DNA from: Jeotgalicoccus saudimassiliensis
GTDB taxonomy: Bacteria > Bacillota > Bacilli > Staphylococcales > Salinicoccaceae
Direction of reading: 5' to 3'
DNA: 64,000 bases
Assembly (NCBI RefSeq): GCF_000756715.1
Contig: NZ_CCSE01000001.1
Coordinates: forward strand, 868,001-932,000
The position numbers were made by a program, and so were the translations under genes. This document shows, one piece after another, positions 9,257 to 19,131 of the stretch (positions within the stretch are counted from its first letter, which is position 1; the number at the start of each line of letters is the position of its first letter). The notes under the pieces were generated by a model, which saw nothing but the letters and a program-made list of their open reading frames with translations, made no database searches and had not been told where the DNA came from.

Positions 9257-12200
9257 TTGTCATCTCAAGGGGAAAACAGACAGACGCTTAATACGCTGTA
9301 TAAATTAAAAAAAGAAATTCTTAAATCCGATAACGATACACTCGTATCACAGATTGACCATGCCATTCAGAAAACGTACAACGAACAGCTGGTATTTTCT
9401 TTTATCGGCCATTATTCGGCGGGGAAATCGAGCCTGATCAACTATTTGTTAAATCAGGACATCCTGCCGTCATCACCGGTACCGACGACGAGCAACACCG
9501 TGTCGGTGCAGATCGGTGACAAAAAAGGGATTCAGGCGTTTATCAACCAGTACCAGTACGCGGTGCTCGATAATTACGACGAGTTGAAATCACTCAATAC
9601 AAAGGATATGGATATCCAGGCGATTACGATGGACATTAAATCGCCGGACTATCAAAACAATACGGTCTTTCAGGATACGCCGGGTGTGGACTCCAATACG
9701 GACAGCCACGAAGAATCCGCCAACCGCTTTTTACTGAACAGCGATCTGATTTTCTTTACGGTGGAATACAACCACGTGGAGAGCGAGCATAACTTAACGC
9801 TGTTAAAAGAAATTGCAGAACTCGATATTCCGCTCGTGCTGATTATCAACCAGATCGATAAGCACGACGACCGTGAAATTTCGATGGACACGTTCCTGAA
9901 CCGCGTAAAACGCACGCTCTCAAACTGGAACATTGAACCGGAGGAATTATTTACGACATCGATTTATGAGTCACCGTACAACCGTATCGACGAGCTGAAG
10001 GCGTTTATCGGACAAAAAGAAAACAGCCGTGATGCACTCCAGCTGTCATACGATGCACGTATTACGAAAAATATAGAAGATAAACAGCTCGAATACCTGC
10101 GCGGTGAACTCGAGACCCTGACAGGCGAGCTGCAGCTCGATAACACTCTGACAATCGAACGGGCGAAAGAGCGCATCGACTATTTAAACGGGGAAATTAA
10201 CAAAGCGGAGATCAATGCGATAAGAAGCGACGAAGACGAACTGAAAACACATGTGAAGGAATCCGTGAAGAAACTCGTAAAAGACAGCTACTTATTCCCG
10301 CACCAGGTCAAAGATGCGATTACGGAATATTTAAAGATTATGGCAGGGGAGAAGAAAGCAGGCGGACTGTTCGGCAGAAAGAAAAAAGAAGCAGCGATGT
10401 TCGAGGACGCACTAAATGAGGTGGACAATGCCATCCAGCCTGTCATACATACGGAGATTAACGCAAACATCAACAGCTTCTTTCAGTCGCTCGGCCTGAT
10501 CGGCGAACCGTTTAAATTTGAATGGGATAATGCGTTCCTCGGCGAAGAGAAAATCACTTCACTGAACCAGACTTATATTACGAACTACTTCGACAAGCTG
10601 AAGTCAACGCTGACTAAAGCAGTATCGGATATGAGCGTACGTCATATGAGTAAGCTGACACCGGAAGATACGGGGGAAGTGAAAGCACAGACGACGCTCA
10701 GTACAGAGAAGGCGCTCTACGTTAAAGCTAAAGAGCTGTTGGAACTCATCGAATCGCTCGATACACAGAACTACCGTCACTTCTATATTCACATGGATGA
10801 CGAAATCGATAAGCTTAATCTGCTGGAAGAGATTACTTTAGAGGCAGATGAGGACAATCACGTTGAGCCGGCAGAAAGTAGACATAACGAATTTATCGTT
10901 AACAACGATGAAGCCATGAATTTATCGCCGTTCAGAACTCTGGTGAACCTGCTCGGTGAGTCACCGCGCTACGCCGATTACAAACGCCTGATTAACGATA
11001 AGCTCACGCGTATAGATAACGGCAAGGCGAACATCAGTGTGTTCGGCGGTTTCAGTGCCGGGAAGACGACATTCATTAACGCGCTGATGGGGGATAAGTA
11101 CCTAACGACGAGTCCCAATCCGACGACGGCGACGATTACTGAAATCAACAATGATGAAACGAGTACTGTCGTCTATAAGGATGAAGCGGATTTAACGGAA
11201 ACGCTGAAGACGCTCTCCGGGGAAACACATGACACAGCGGCCGGCTATAAGAAATGGATCGGTAAGAACATCGCAAAAGTGGACGAGACATATAAACCGC
11301 TTCTTGCCGGTATACAGGACAACTACGACAAGTACAAAGATGAGCTCGGCCGGACGGTCAGCATCGGTACGGATGAGTTAATCGGTAAAATCAGCAATGA
11401 CAAAGACTCGACGTTTATTCATAAGGCGAACGTGTCACTCGATAATGACATGACAGAGTCTTATACGCTTGTCGATTCACCGGGAATCAACTCGATTAAC
11501 GCACGGCATACATCGGAGACGAGAGACATTATTACAGAGAGCGATATGATTATTTACGTGTCGTACTATAACCACGTGTTCTCGCGTTCCGATGAGACAT
11601 TCCTTCAGTATATCCAGTCGCTTAAAGGGAAAGACTTCCCGATCATCTTTATCATCAACGCGGTGGACTTAATGAAGTCTGAAGCGGATAAAGAGAAGGT
11701 AATGGATTATATGCGCAATGCATTAAACACGATGCACATTAAACATGTCCTGTACCCGGTATCAAGTAAGCGTGCGCTGGATGAAGGCGACGAATACTTC
11801 AATACGGCGCAGCAGGAAATAATGACGATTGCAGACCGTCAGTCGGGGAATGTACAGTATAAGACATTAGAGGAAACACGCCTGCAGCTGATCAATACAC
11901 TAAAGAGCAATATCCGCCAGTTCGAAGATAACGGGGAAGAGCGTGAGAAGCTGCTTGAGTTAAGAAGAAGCCTCCTTCAGGATATAAACGGCATTAAAGC
12001 AGAAAGCATTAACGAACCGCTGAAACAGGAAATCGATATTATACTGACGTATTTGAAAAAACGTCTCGAGCTGCAATTGTACGATCACTTAAAAGGACTG
12101 TTAACAGTGTCGCAGATGAGCGAAAAGCACTATATAAAGAACAGCCTGCCGATTATAGTACGTAATATTGAAGACTTCCTGACACTGGAGACAAGCATTG

Positions 12201-12640
12201 CCTTTAATGCGGTATACCGTCAGGCGGACCAGAAAACGCTGCAGATGATTACACAGTTTAACGAACGTCTGGCATTGTCGGGCACACCGGGGACACTGTC
12301 GGTGACGAGTGTAAAAGCTCCGGAGCCGAAAGTGCATATAGACGAAGAAGTGCTTAAACCGTTTGATAAGATGCTGTACCAGAACCGGAGCAAAACCCAG
12401 CAGTACAGAGACACACTGCTCGAGCTTTCAGAAACACTGGTCGGGTCAATCGATCAGAGTGAATTAAAAGGACAGATGGAAGAGCTTGCCGAAAATTATA
12501 CGGCGCTGCTTGATGACGAACTGAAAGAAGACCGTCAAGATATTACAGAGGCGCTGAAAGAAGAACCGAAGGAAATATCACGCACGGACTACGACGAAGA
12601 TGCCGCACTGTTAAAAGCAGTGCAGGACATCGCTATATAA
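9257..12640 (+). CDS. dynA: Double bacterial dynamin-like protein
   Basis: A 1127-residue membrane-remodelling GTPase with two fused dynamin modules, as in Bacillus DynA (YpbR), which helps fuse and protect stressed membranes. First module: P-loop GHYSAGKSS at residues 51-59, switch DTPGVDSNTDS and NQIDKHD. Second: GGFSAGKTT near 596, DSPGINSINARH and NAVDLMKS. Each is followed by long helical stalk segments, and GLFGRKKKE near 376 is a candidate membrane paddle. It starts with TTG directly after ypsC. Confidence 0.93.
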   Translation: MSSQGENRQTLNTLYKLKKEILKSDNDTLVSQIDHAIQKTYNEQLVFSFIGHYSAGKSSLINYLLNQDILPSSPVPTTSNTVSVQIGDKKGIQAFINQYQYAVLDNYDELKSLNTKDMDIQAITMDIKSPDYQNNTVFQDTPGVDSNTDSHEESANRFLLNSDLIFFTVEYNHVESEHNLTLLKEIAELDIPLVLIINQIDKHDDREISMDTFLNRVKRTLSNWNIEPEELFTTSIYESPYNRIDELKAFIGQKENSRDALQLSYDARITKNIEDKQLEYLRGELETLTGELQLDNTLTIERAKERIDYLNGEINKAEINAIRSDEDELKTHVKESVKKLVKDSYLFPHQVKDAITEYLKIMAGEKKAGGLFGRKKKEAAMFEDALNEVDNAIQPVIHTEINANINSFFQSLGLIGEPFKFEWDNAFLGEEKITSLNQTYITNYFDKLKSTLTKAVSDMSVRHMSKLTPEDTGEVKAQTTLSTEKALYVKAKELLELIESLDTQNYRHFYIHMDDEIDKLNLLEEITLEADEDNHVEPAESRHNEFIVNNDEAMNLSPFRTLVNLLGESPRYADYKRLINDKLTRIDNGKANISVFGGFSAGKTTFINALMGDKYLTTSPNPTTATITEINNDETSTVVYKDEADLTETLKTLSGETHDTAAGYKKWIGKNIAKVDETYKPLLAGIQDNYDKYKDELGRTVSIGTDELIGKISNDKDSTFIHKANVSLDNDMTESYTLVDSPGINSINARHTSETRDIITESDMIIYVSYYNHVFSRSDETFLQYIQSLKGKDFPIIFIINAVDLMKSEADKEKVMDYMRNALNTMHIKHVLYPVSSKRALDEGDEYFNTAQQEIMTIADRQSGNVQYKTLEETRLQLINTLKSNIRQFEDNGEEREKLLELRRSLLQDINGIKAESINEPLKQEIDIILTYLKKRLELQLYDHLKGLLTVSQMSEKHYIKNSLPIIVRNIEDFLTLETSIAFNAVYRQADQKTLQMITQFNERLALSGTPGTLSVTSVKAPEPKVHIDEEVLKPFDKMLYQNRSKTQQYRDTLLELSETLVGSIDQSELKGQMEELAENYTALLDDELKEDRQDITEALKEEPKEISRTDYDEDAALLKAVQDIAI

Positions 12641-12656
12641 TAATGGAGGGAACGTT

Positions 12657-13532
12657 TTGACACAGCACACTTTAATAATAGACGGCATGGCCCTCTTGTT
12701 CAGACACTTTTATGCGACGAGTTTCCGCAATCAGTTTATGTATAACAGTAAGGACCTTCCGACGAACGGTGTCCAGGGTATGCTGAGACATACGTTCAAA
12801 CTGCTTGAACTGACAAAACCGGACAATGTGATCATTGCATGGGATATGGGTTCAAAGTCTGTCAGAAACGAATGGTACGAAGGATACAAAGCGAACCGCG
12901 TGGCACCGCCGGAAGAAATGGTGCCGCAGTTCGACATGATAAAAGATGTCATGCACGATATCGGCTTTTACCAGGACGGGATTGCCGGCTATGAAGCGGA
13001 CGATGTCATCGGGACAGTCGCACAGCACGTGGACAACCTGACGATCGTGAGCGGCGACCGCGACCTGCTGCAGCTGATCAATCAGACAAACCGCATATGG
13101 CTGACGAAAAAAGGCTATACGGAATATCACTACTATGACTTTAATGCATTTTTAGAACAATACGGCATTACCCCGGAACAGTTTATCGATGTGAAGGCAC
13201 TGATGGGCGATGCGAGTGACGGCTATTCAGGTGTTGCCGGCATCGGGGAGAAAACCGCATTGAAACTGATTCAGACACACGGCTCGGTCGAAGGGCTTCT
13301 GGATAATCTCGGGACACTGACACCGAAAATGCAGGAGAAGATTAACAACGATATGGAATCACTCCGCATGTCACAGCGTCTCGCGAAAATTATTACGGAT
13401 GTGCCGATTAAGCTCGACGGCCTGATGGACAAAAGTACCCACAGTCTCGATATTGATCACGTTAATAATGTATTGCAGCATCACGATCTCAGAGTAGCTG
13501 AGAAGTATTTATCAACTTTAAATTTAGGGTGA
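12657..13532 (+). CDS. ypcP: 5'-3' exonuclease (PolA N-domain type)
   Basis: A stand-alone 291-residue FEN/5'-nuclease homologous to the N-terminal domain of DNA polymerase I, expected to remove RNA primers and flaps. Metal-binding acidic clusters are visible (LIIDGMALLFRHFYAT, GYEADDVIGTVA, VSGDRDLLQL, DVKALMGDASDGYSGVAGIGEKTA), followed by the helix-hairpin-helix. It starts with TTG after TGGAGGG and lies just before an RNase H-like gene. Confidence 0.92.
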   Translation: MTQHTLIIDGMALLFRHFYATSFRNQFMYNSKDLPTNGVQGMLRHTFKLLELTKPDNVIIAWDMGSKSVRNEWYEGYKANRVAPPEEMVPQFDMIKDVMHDIGFYQDGIAGYEADDVIGTVAQHVDNLTIVSGDRDLLQLINQTNRIWLTKKGYTEYHYYDFNAFLEQYGITPEQFIDVKALMGDASDGYSGVAGIGEKTALKLIQTHGSVEGLLDNLGTLTPKMQEKINNDMESLRMSQRLAKIITDVPIKLDGLMDKSTHSLDIDHVNNVLQHHDLRVAEKYLSTLNLG

Positions 13533-13537
13533 TGTAA

Positions 13538-13945
13538 ATGGCTAAAATATATATCGATGCGGCAGCGAGTTTAACACCGAAGCTCGCGTGCGGCGGGGTC
13601 ATTATTAAAGACGGTGATATTAATTACGAAGAGTCTGTCATGCTCGGTGAAATGGATAATCATGAAGCGGAGTGGGCGACGCTGCTGTTTGCTTTAAAAG
13701 AAGCGGAGAAGCTCGGCATTAAATCGGTAATCGTATATACAGACTCAAAAATCATCGTCGATACATTCGATAAAGAACACGTGAAAAACAAAATTTTTAA
13801 ATCATACTACAGCAGGGTACTTCCCTTAACAAACGCCCTCGATATGTTTATAATTACTCATACACCGAGGAAAAATAACCGGGGTGCAGACAAACTGGCA
13901 AAAGACCGTTTGTACAAAGAACGCAAAAATTTAAGCAGTAATTAG
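13538..13945 (+). CDS. RNase H-like protein
   Basis: A 135-residue RNase HI-fold protein expected to cut RNA in RNA/DNA hybrids. The four carboxylate positions are present: YIDAAAS (Asp), NHEAEW (Glu), YTDSKI (Asp) and NNRGADKLA (last Asp). Five base pairs separate it from the exonuclease gene, so the two may be a primer-removal pair. It lacks the basic protrusion of E. coli RNase HI, so activity is inferred. Confidence 0.87.
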   Translation: MAKIYIDAAASLTPKLACGGVIIKDGDINYEESVMLGEMDNHEAEWATLLFALKEAEKLGIKSVIVYTDSKIIVDTFDKEHVKNKIFKSYYSRVLPLTNALDMFIITHTPRKNNRGADKLAKDRLYKERKNLSSN

Positions 13946-13987
13946 CTCTATTGGCTATTTTGCAATTTTAAGTAATGAGGTATGATA

Positions 13988-14158
13988 ATGGATACGACAG
14001 TCCTTGATAAAATTAACCATCTCGAACGCACTTACTGCAGCGGATGCCTGTTAAAAGAAGTCAACCGGACCGAAGGGTCGAAATCAAGTGCACATTCATT
14101 CTGCATTACGGAATGTTCCGTAGGCATCGAGATGAAAATGTACGGCAACAAATTATAA
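13988..14158 (+). CDS. Small zinc-finger protein
   Basis: A 56-residue reading frame starting with ATG after a modest AGGTATGATA leader. It has four regularly placed cysteines plus a histidine: YCSGC, then AHSFCITEC. This pattern matches a small C2HC-type zinc-finger family common in Bacillales, found in the same neighbourhood in staphylococci. Function unknown. Confidence 0.82.
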   Translation: MDTTVLDKINHLERTYCSGCLLKEVNRTEGSKSSAHSFCITECSVGIEMKMYGNKL

Positions 14159-14176
14159 ACTACTGGAGGCACCACA

Positions 14177-14458
14177 ATGGATATCGTAAGAATAGAACCG
14201 ACACCAAGCCCGAATACTATGAAAATTACTGTAAGTGAAACAAAACAGGAAATGAAGTCTTCAACTTATAAGGAAATTACAGAAGATACACCTCAGTTCA
14301 TCGCACGTGTACTTGAACTGGACGACGTGACAAGCGTATTCCACGCACTGGATTTCATTTCAGTGGACAAGAGTACTAAAACCGACTGGGAGACGCTGAT
14401 TCCTAAAATTGAAGCAGTGTTTAACGAAGCTGACGGCGGCGAAGCAAAAAAAGACTGA
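14177..14458 (+). CDS. cvfC: CvfC N-terminal (Nfu/NifU-N-like) part, frame 0 product
   Basis: A 93-residue frame matching the N-terminal domain of the conserved virulence factor CvfC of S. aureus (same RIEPTPSPNTMK opening) and Bacillus YpgR, where it is fused to the HEAT-like domain encoded next in this window. The SD GGAGG precedes the ATG. The frame ends at TGA 14456-14458, two codons after a run of seven A (GCA AAA AAA GAC TGA). Either it makes a free short product and a frameshifted long one, or the gene is broken. Confidence 0.85.
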   Translation: MDIVRIEPTPSPNTMKITVSETKQEMKSSTYKEITEDTPQFIARVLELDDVTSVFHALDFISVDKSTKTDWETLIPKIEAVFNEADGGEAKKD

Positions 14459-14496
14459 CACCTGAGTCAAACTTTGGTGAAGTGAACACTCAGGTG
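14446..14496 (+). promoter_or_regulatory. Candidate programmed -1 frameshift signal in cvfC
   Basis: The A run at 14446-14452 lies in frame as GCA AAA AAA, a legal slippery heptamer. Six nucleotides later (GACTGA, containing the frame-0 stop) a perfect 9-bp stem begins: CACCTGAGT at 14459-14467 pairs with ACTCAGGTG at 14488-14496, with a small inner ACTT/AAGT stem. A -1 shift joins the Nfu-like part to the HEAT part and gives a CvfC of normal length. A lost A in a once-longer run would give the same picture without recoding. Confidence 0.6.
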
Positions 14497-15288
14497 CTCA
14501 TGTTTAAGGGAATCCCTTATCAGGTCAAGCTGAATGACGGCACTGAACACCGCCGTGAACTGCCGGCGCGCTTTACCGCGGCAGTTGCGGATGCAACATT
14601 ACCTGAAGACAATATTATTTTCGACCGCAAATGGGAAACATTAAGTACACGTTACGGTACACCGGAGGACGTATTCACGGAAGTGATTGAGGAAATCGAA
14701 GCACTGTATCCAAAAGATGCGCTCAAAGTCATGGTCGAAGAAGCGAAAAACCGTGTGCAGCCGGCACCGATGAAGTACTTTAAAGTATCGTTTGACGAGT
14801 TCGAAAATACAGAGGACTGGAAAGAACGCCTCTATATGCTAAATCACTTCGACACGCCGGATGAGAGCGATTATCCGCTCTTAGGGCACGCACTAAAAGA
14901 TGACAAGCTGCAGGTCAGACGCATGGCTGTCACACTTTTAGCAATGATTGAAGTGCCGGAAACTCTGAACTATTTACAGACTGCGATGGAAGACCGTGCA
15001 ATACCGGTCAGACGTACTGCAGCTGATGCATACAGCGACCTCGGCTTTAAAGAAGGCCTGCCCGTCATGTATAAAGCACTCGGCGATAAAAGCCCGATCG
15101 TCCGCTGGCGTGCAGCAATGTTCATTTACGAAACCGGCGATGAGTCGAGCCTTGAAGTTCTGAAGGCACACCAGAACGATCCGCAGTACGATGTCAGACT
15201 GCAGATTGAAATGGCGATTGCCCGTATTGAACAGGGCGAGGATGCACTCGGCAGCGTATGGAAACAAATGCAGAACAGGGAGCGATAA
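14482..15288 (+). CDS. cvfC: CvfC C-terminal HEAT-repeat part
   Basis: A 268-codon frame equivalent to the C-terminal two-thirds of CvfC, ending in the conserved [11 protein letters not shown] tail. HEAT-like repeats run from about residue 125 ([54 protein letters not shown]). The GTG at 14482 has only a weak SD and lies inside the stem of the frameshift signal. The frame is open upstream to 14434 and there encodes residues (PESNFGEV) that match the linker of intact CvfC, so it is normally read as part of one protein. Confidence 0.85.
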   Translation: MNTQVLMFKGIPYQVKLNDGTEHRRELPARFTAAVADATLPEDNIIFDRKWETLSTRYGTPEDVFTEVIEEIEALYPKDALKVMVEEAKNRVQPAPMKYFKVSFDEFENTEDWKERLYMLNHFDTPDESDYPLLGHALKDDKLQVRRMAVTLLAMIEVPETLNYLQTAMEDRAIPVRRTAADAYSDLGFKEGLPVMYKALGDKSPIVRWRAAMFIYETGDESSLEVLKAHQNDPQYDVRLQIEMAIARIEQGEDALGSVWKQMQNRER

Positions 15289-15289
15289 C

Positions 15290-15730
15290 ATGGATGCTTA
15301 TCAGGCATATATGAGAGAAATTGCAGAACCGATGAGACAGGAACTGACAAATTACGACTTTGAAGAGTTAACGACACCTGAAGGTGTGCATGACTTTATG
15401 AAGAATGTAACAGAAGATGAAACGACATTTGTCGTTATCAACAGCGTCTGCGGCTGTGCGGCGGGGCTTGCTAGACCTGCTGCAGTCACAGTAACCAACC
15501 AGAATCCGGTGAAGCCGGACCGTCTGGCAACTGTATTTGCGGGACAGGAACGTCCGGCGACGGCTGCCATGCGTGAATATATCGATGCTGCACCGTCAAG
15601 CCCGTCATTTGCCCTGTTTAAAGGAGATAAACTTGTGGCATTTACAGCACGTGAAAATATCGAAAACAGAAATATTGAAGACATTATGATGGATCTGAAA
15701 GCAGATTTTGACGAATATTGTGCAAAATAA
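15290..15730 (+). CDS. brxA: Bacilliredoxin (BrxA/BrxB family)
   Basis: A 146-residue thioredoxin-fold protein that removes bacillithiol from protein cysteines. The active site is the family-specific CGC ([12 protein letters not shown]), and the typical [14 protein letters not shown] region follows. ATG 15290 overlaps the end of cvfC closely and is the family start. Which of the two paralogues it is, is inferred from context. Confidence 0.88.
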   Translation: MDAYQAYMREIAEPMRQELTNYDFEELTTPEGVHDFMKNVTEDETTFVVINSVCGCAAGLARPAAVTVTNQNPVKPDRLATVFAGQERPATAAMREYIDAAPSSPSFALFKGDKLVAFTARENIENRNIEDIMMDLKADFDEYCAK

Positions 15731-15761
15731 AAAAGGAAAGGGAATACCCTTTCCTTTTTTC
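15731..15761. terminator. Terminator after brxA, usable on both strands
   Basis: AAAAAAGGAAAGGG-AATA-CCCTTTCCTTTTTT. It lies between brxA and a convergent small ORF, with T-runs in both directions. Confidence 0.85.
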
Positions 15762-15772
15762 ATAAGTATATA

Positions 15773-15844
15773 TTACTCATAGATGCACATTGTAATCATG
15801 TAACCTGCAAGTAAAGTTAAACCGATTGTGAATAAAATTTCCAT
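15773..15844 (-). CDS. Putative 23-residue membrane peptide
   Basis: ATG with GGAG 8 nt upstream (GGAGTGTTCATAATG) opens a 23-codon frame. The product has one hydrophobic helix (LFTIGLTLLAGYMITM) and a short polar tail ending in Glu. It ends in front of the shared brxA terminator. I do not recognise a family; the helix, SD and terminator placement support a real gene. Confidence 0.55.
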   Translation of the reverse strand: MEILFTIGLTLLAGYMITMCIYE

Positions 15845-15930
15845 TATGAACACTCCGATCACAATTATTTTTCTCGTCTCATTAATACTAATTATATAGA
15901 ACTGCACAATAAAAGAAAAGGGTGATTTGA

Positions 15931-16884
15931 ATGAATTTATTTGATAACGCCTATCACGAACTGATGAAACGTGTCATGAATACAGGCACGGAGAAAACAG
16001 ACCGTACAAACACGGGCACAAAATCCGTCTTCGGACATCAGATGCGCTTTGATTTAAACAGGGGATTCCCGCTGCTAACGACGAAAAAAGTATCTTTTAA
16101 ACTCGTGGCAACAGAATTAATATGGTTCCTCCGCGGCGATACGAATATTAAATACCTGCTCGAATACAACAACAATATATGGAACGAATGGGCGTTCAAG
16201 AAATATACAGAATCACCGGATTACAACGGCCCCGATATGACGGACTTCGGTCACCGTGCACTCGCTGACGAAAATTTTAACGAACAGTACAAAAAAGAAA
16301 TGAAAGCTTTTAAAGAAAAAGTACTGACCGATGATGAGTTCAGTAAAAAGTACGGCACTCTCGGCAATGTCTACGGCAAACAGTGGCGCCACTGGGAGGG
16401 GCCGGACGGCGTAGTGATCGACCAGATTAAAAACCTGATTGACGGCATTAAAAACAGTCCGGACTCAAGACGTCACATCGTAAGCGCATGGAACCCGGCT
16501 GAAATTGAGACGATGGCGCTGCCGCCGTGTCATACGCTGTTCCAGTTTTACGTTGCCGACGGTAAGTTAAGCCTGCAGCTTTACCAGCGGAGCGGGGATA
16601 TTTTCCTCGGCATACCGTTTAACATTGCGAGCTATGCGCTGCTCCTTGCACTAGTTGCACGCGAATGCGGTCTTGAAGCAGGGGAGTTTGTCCATACGAT
16701 CGGTGATGCGCACATTTACTCCAACCACTTCGATGCGGTGAATACTCAGCTGGAACGTTCTAGCTACAAAGCACCGGAACTTAAAATCAACTCTGACAAA
16801 TCGATGTTCGAACTGGAATATGAAGACTTTGAAATTGTAAATTACGAATCCCACCCGGCAATCAAAGCACCGATTGCAGTATAG
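15931..16884 (+). CDS. thyA: Thymidylate synthase
   Basis: Methylates dUMP to dTMP using methylene-tetrahydrofolate. It is 317 residues, the long ThyA form typical of staphylococci. The catalytic Cys is in [12 protein letters not shown] near residue 199. Also seen are the [17 protein letters not shown]-terminal phosphate-binding stretch, [13 protein letters not shown]-type segment and the HIYSNH motif. The SD AAAGGGTGAT precedes the ATG. dfrA follows 10 bp later, pairing dTMP synthesis with folate recycling. Confidence 0.97.
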   Translation: MNLFDNAYHELMKRVMNTGTEKTDRTNTGTKSVFGHQMRFDLNRGFPLLTTKKVSFKLVATELIWFLRGDTNIKYLLEYNNNIWNEWAFKKYTESPDYNGPDMTDFGHRALADENFNEQYKKEMKAFKEKVLTDDEFSKKYGTLGNVYGKQWRHWEGPDGVVIDQIKNLIDGIKNSPDSRRHIVSAWNPAEIETMALPPCHTLFQFYVADGKLSLQLYQRSGDIFLGIPFNIASYALLLALVARECGLEAGEFVHTIGDAHIYSNHFDAVNTQLERSSYKAPELKINSDKSMFELEYEDFEIVNYESHPAIKAPIAV

Positions 16885-16894
16885 GAGGAATTGA

Positions 16895-17371
16895 ATGGTT
16901 TCATTAATAGTGGCACACGCAAAACAGAACGTTATCGGCTTTAAGGGCGATATGCCCTGGAGCCTGCCGGCCGATTTAAAAGGATTAAAAAAACTGACGA
17001 CCGGGAATACGATAGTTATGGGGCGTAAGACATACGAAACGCTCGGACGACCGCTGCCAAACCGCAGAAACGTCGTGTTGACAACGAACAGGGGCTTTTC
17101 AGCTGACGGTGTCGATGTCATTCATTCGATCGACGACATTAAAGGCCTGCCGGGCAAAGTATTTATCTTCGGCGGCAGTACGATTTACAACCAGACCATG
17201 CACCTTGTCGATGAGATGTATATTACCGTTATCGACGAACAGTTTGCCGGCGACACATTTTTCCCGGAATATGATATTGACAGCTGGACGGTGAAAGCAG
17301 AGACCGACGGTACAGTAGACGATAAAAACCGCTATCCGCATCGTTTCCTTCACCTGACAAGAGAGCTTTAA
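16895..17371 (+). CDS. dfrA: Dihydrofolate reductase
   Basis: Regenerates tetrahydrofolate for ThyA. The 158 residues have the GFKGDMPWSLPADLK active-site loop (acidic Asp), GNTIVMGRKTYETLGRPLPNR and the IFGGSTIYNQ NADPH-binding glycines. Good GGAGG 7 nt from the ATG. Part of the thyA-dfrA-ypmS operon. Confidence 0.96.
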   Translation: MVSLIVAHAKQNVIGFKGDMPWSLPADLKGLKKLTTGNTIVMGRKTYETLGRPLPNRRNVVLTTNRGFSADGVDVIHSIDDIKGLPGKVFIFGGSTIYNQTMHLVDEMYITVIDEQFAGDTFFPEYDIDSWTVKAETDGTVDDKNRYPHRFLHLTREL

Positions 17372-17374
17372 CAG

Positions 17375-17926
17375 ATGGCAAAAAATATATGGATGATTTT
17401 ATTCTTCGTGCTGCTCATAATCAATATCGCTGTCATCGTCATTATCGCTTCATTCCTTAACCAGTCGTACGAACAGACAAGTGAAAATAATCCGTCCGGT
17501 GAACCCAATGAACTGGAGTTTATTTTAACGAACAGCACGGTTGAAACACTCATCAACGACAATATACCGTACGATGAATTTACTGTTAATATAAATACAG
17601 AGGGCATAGATGTCGATATCGAGCAGGAGGTGCTCGGTTTCCCCATTAACTCAAGCATTTCCGGCAATCCGGTCGTAAACGGTGATAACATTGTCATTCA
17701 TTTAACAGACCTGAATCTCGCCGGCCTGCCGCTCAGCGAAGACACAGTTTATACAGCACTCAGAAAACTCATCGAGCTGCCGGAAGGCATTCAGCTGAGC
17801 GAAAGAGAGCGTGCGATTGTTATCGACATGTCGCTGTTTGAACAGTACATCGGCGGGGAACTTCAAGCCGATAAAATAGACTATGAAAACGATGCATGGT
17901 ATTTTTCAGTTAACAACAATTTCTAG
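17375..17926 (+). CDS. ypmS: YpmS family membrane-anchored protein
   Basis: A 183-residue protein of unknown function with one N-terminal membrane segment (about residues 5-25, then NQSYEQ) and an extracellular domain of alternating strands, as in DUF2140/YpmS proteins. Its place right after dfrA and before msrA is the staphylococcal arrangement. The spacing to dfrA is 3 bp, so coupling is likely. Confidence 0.85.
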   Translation: MAKNIWMILFFVLLIINIAVIVIIASFLNQSYEQTSENNPSGEPNELEFILTNSTVETLINDNIPYDEFTVNINTEGIDVDIEQEVLGFPINSSISGNPVVNGDNIVIHLTDLNLAGLPLSEDTVYTALRKLIELPEGIQLSERERAIVIDMSLFEQYIGGELQADKIDYENDAWYFSVNNNF

Positions 17927-17939
17927 GAGGCAGTTATTT

Positions 17940-18461
17940 ATGGCAACAGCAACTTTAGCAGGCGGATGTTTCTGGTGTTTAATCAAACCGTTTGACCAGT
18001 GGGACGGCGTAAAGAAAATCGTTTCAGGTTATTCAAACGGAGATAAGCAGAATCCAACATACGCTGAAGTATCAACAGGAACAACAGGACATATAGAAGC
18101 TGTACAGATTGAATTCGACGAAGAAGTAATGAGCTACCGCGAGCTGCTTGAAGTATTTTTCAAGACATTCGATCCGACGGATACCGGCGGACAGTTCGGT
18201 GACCGCGGACCGCAGTATATGCCGGCCGTATTTTACCACGACGAAGCACAGCATCAGACAGCGCTCGATTTAATTAAAGAACTCGACGAAGCAGCTATCT
18301 TCCCCGGTCCGATCAACACACCGGTACTGCCGTATAAAAACTTCTACGAAGCAGAAGAAGAGCACCAGGATTTCCACGAAAAGAATCCGGGTCATTACAA
18401 CGCATATTATAAAGGCTCCGGACGTAAAGGATTTATAGATCATGTATGGGGTGAAAATTAA
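17940..18461 (+). CDS. msrA: Peptide methionine-(S)-sulfoxide reductase
   Basis: Repairs S-form methionine sulfoxide in proteins. The catalytic GGCFWC lies at residues 8-13, with the [18 protein letters not shown] segment downstream. ATG 17940 is set by TAGGAGGC 8 nt upstream; the in-frame extension from 17883 runs back into ypmS. Its stop shares one base with the msrB start. Confidence 0.95.
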   Translation: MATATLAGGCFWCLIKPFDQWDGVKKIVSGYSNGDKQNPTYAEVSTGTTGHIEAVQIEFDEEVMSYRELLEVFFKTFDPTDTGGQFGDRGPQYMPAVFYHDEAQHQTALDLIKELDEAAIFPGPINTPVLPYKNFYEAEEEHQDFHEKNPGHYNAYYKGSGRKGFIDHVWGEN

Positions 18462-18895
18462 TGGCGAGAAAAGATATCAGCGAATTAACTGAACTGGAAA
18501 GACAGGTAATGAAAGAAGACGGTACCGAAGCACCTTTTGAGAACGAGTACTGGAAACACTTCGAGGAAGGGATTTACGTCGATAAGCTGAGCGGCAAGCC
18601 GCTGTTCACTTCAAAAGACAAGTTCGATTCTTCATGCGGCTGGCCGAGCTTCGCCAAATCATTGTCCGATGAAGATGTATCAGAACACGTGGACACGTCG
18701 TTTGGCATGCGCCGTACGGAAGTCAGAAGTGAAACTTCGGACTCCCACCTCGGCCACGTCTTCCCGGACGGGCCAACGGAACTCGGCGGCTTAAGATACT
18801 GCATCAACTCTGCAGCACTTGATTTTATTCCAAAAAGCGACCTTGAAAAAGAAGGCTACGGTGAATACGTCAAGCTGCTGGAATCAGGCGAGTAA
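18461..18895 (+). CDS. msrB: Peptide methionine-(R)-sulfoxide reductase
   Basis: Reduces the R epimer, complementing MsrA. The 144 residues carry [11 protein letters not shown] and the catalytic [11 protein letters not shown]. The zinc CxxC pairs of other MsrB forms are absent, as is usual in staphylococci. The start overlaps msrA (TAATG), so the two are coupled. Confidence 0.95.
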   Translation: MARKDISELTELERQVMKEDGTEAPFENEYWKHFEEGIYVDKLSGKPLFTSKDKFDSSCGWPSFAKSLSDEDVSEHVDTSFGMRRTEVRSETSDSHLGHVFPDGPTELGGLRYCINSAALDFIPKSDLEKEGYGEYVKLLESGE

Positions 18896-18896
18896 T

Positions 18897-19118
18897 ATGA
18901 AAGACCGCCCGTATTACCAGTATATGAAAACAGAACTCGGTGCAAAAACGGACATCGGTGAACTCGCAAATCACATCATCGATGACATGTCTTTCCCGAA
19001 GTACTCAAATAATTACGAAGAAATATCGGATTACCTTGAAAAGAACCCTTATCTTAATATATCATTAGATACGTTTGATGAAAGTTTTTCAAATTACAAA
19101 CAATGGCTACAATCATAG
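18897..19118 (+). CDS. YozE family SAM-like protein
   Basis: A 73-residue helical protein of the YozE/DUF1250 family of unknown function (YQYMKTELG...[20 protein letters not shown]). It begins directly after the msrB stop, so it is probably coupled, and is followed by deoD. Confidence 0.85.
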   Translation: MKDRPYYQYMKTELGAKTDIGELANHIIDDMSFPKYSNNYEEISDYLEKNPYLNISLDTFDESFSNYKQWLQS

Positions 19119-19131
19119 AGGAGATGAAAAT

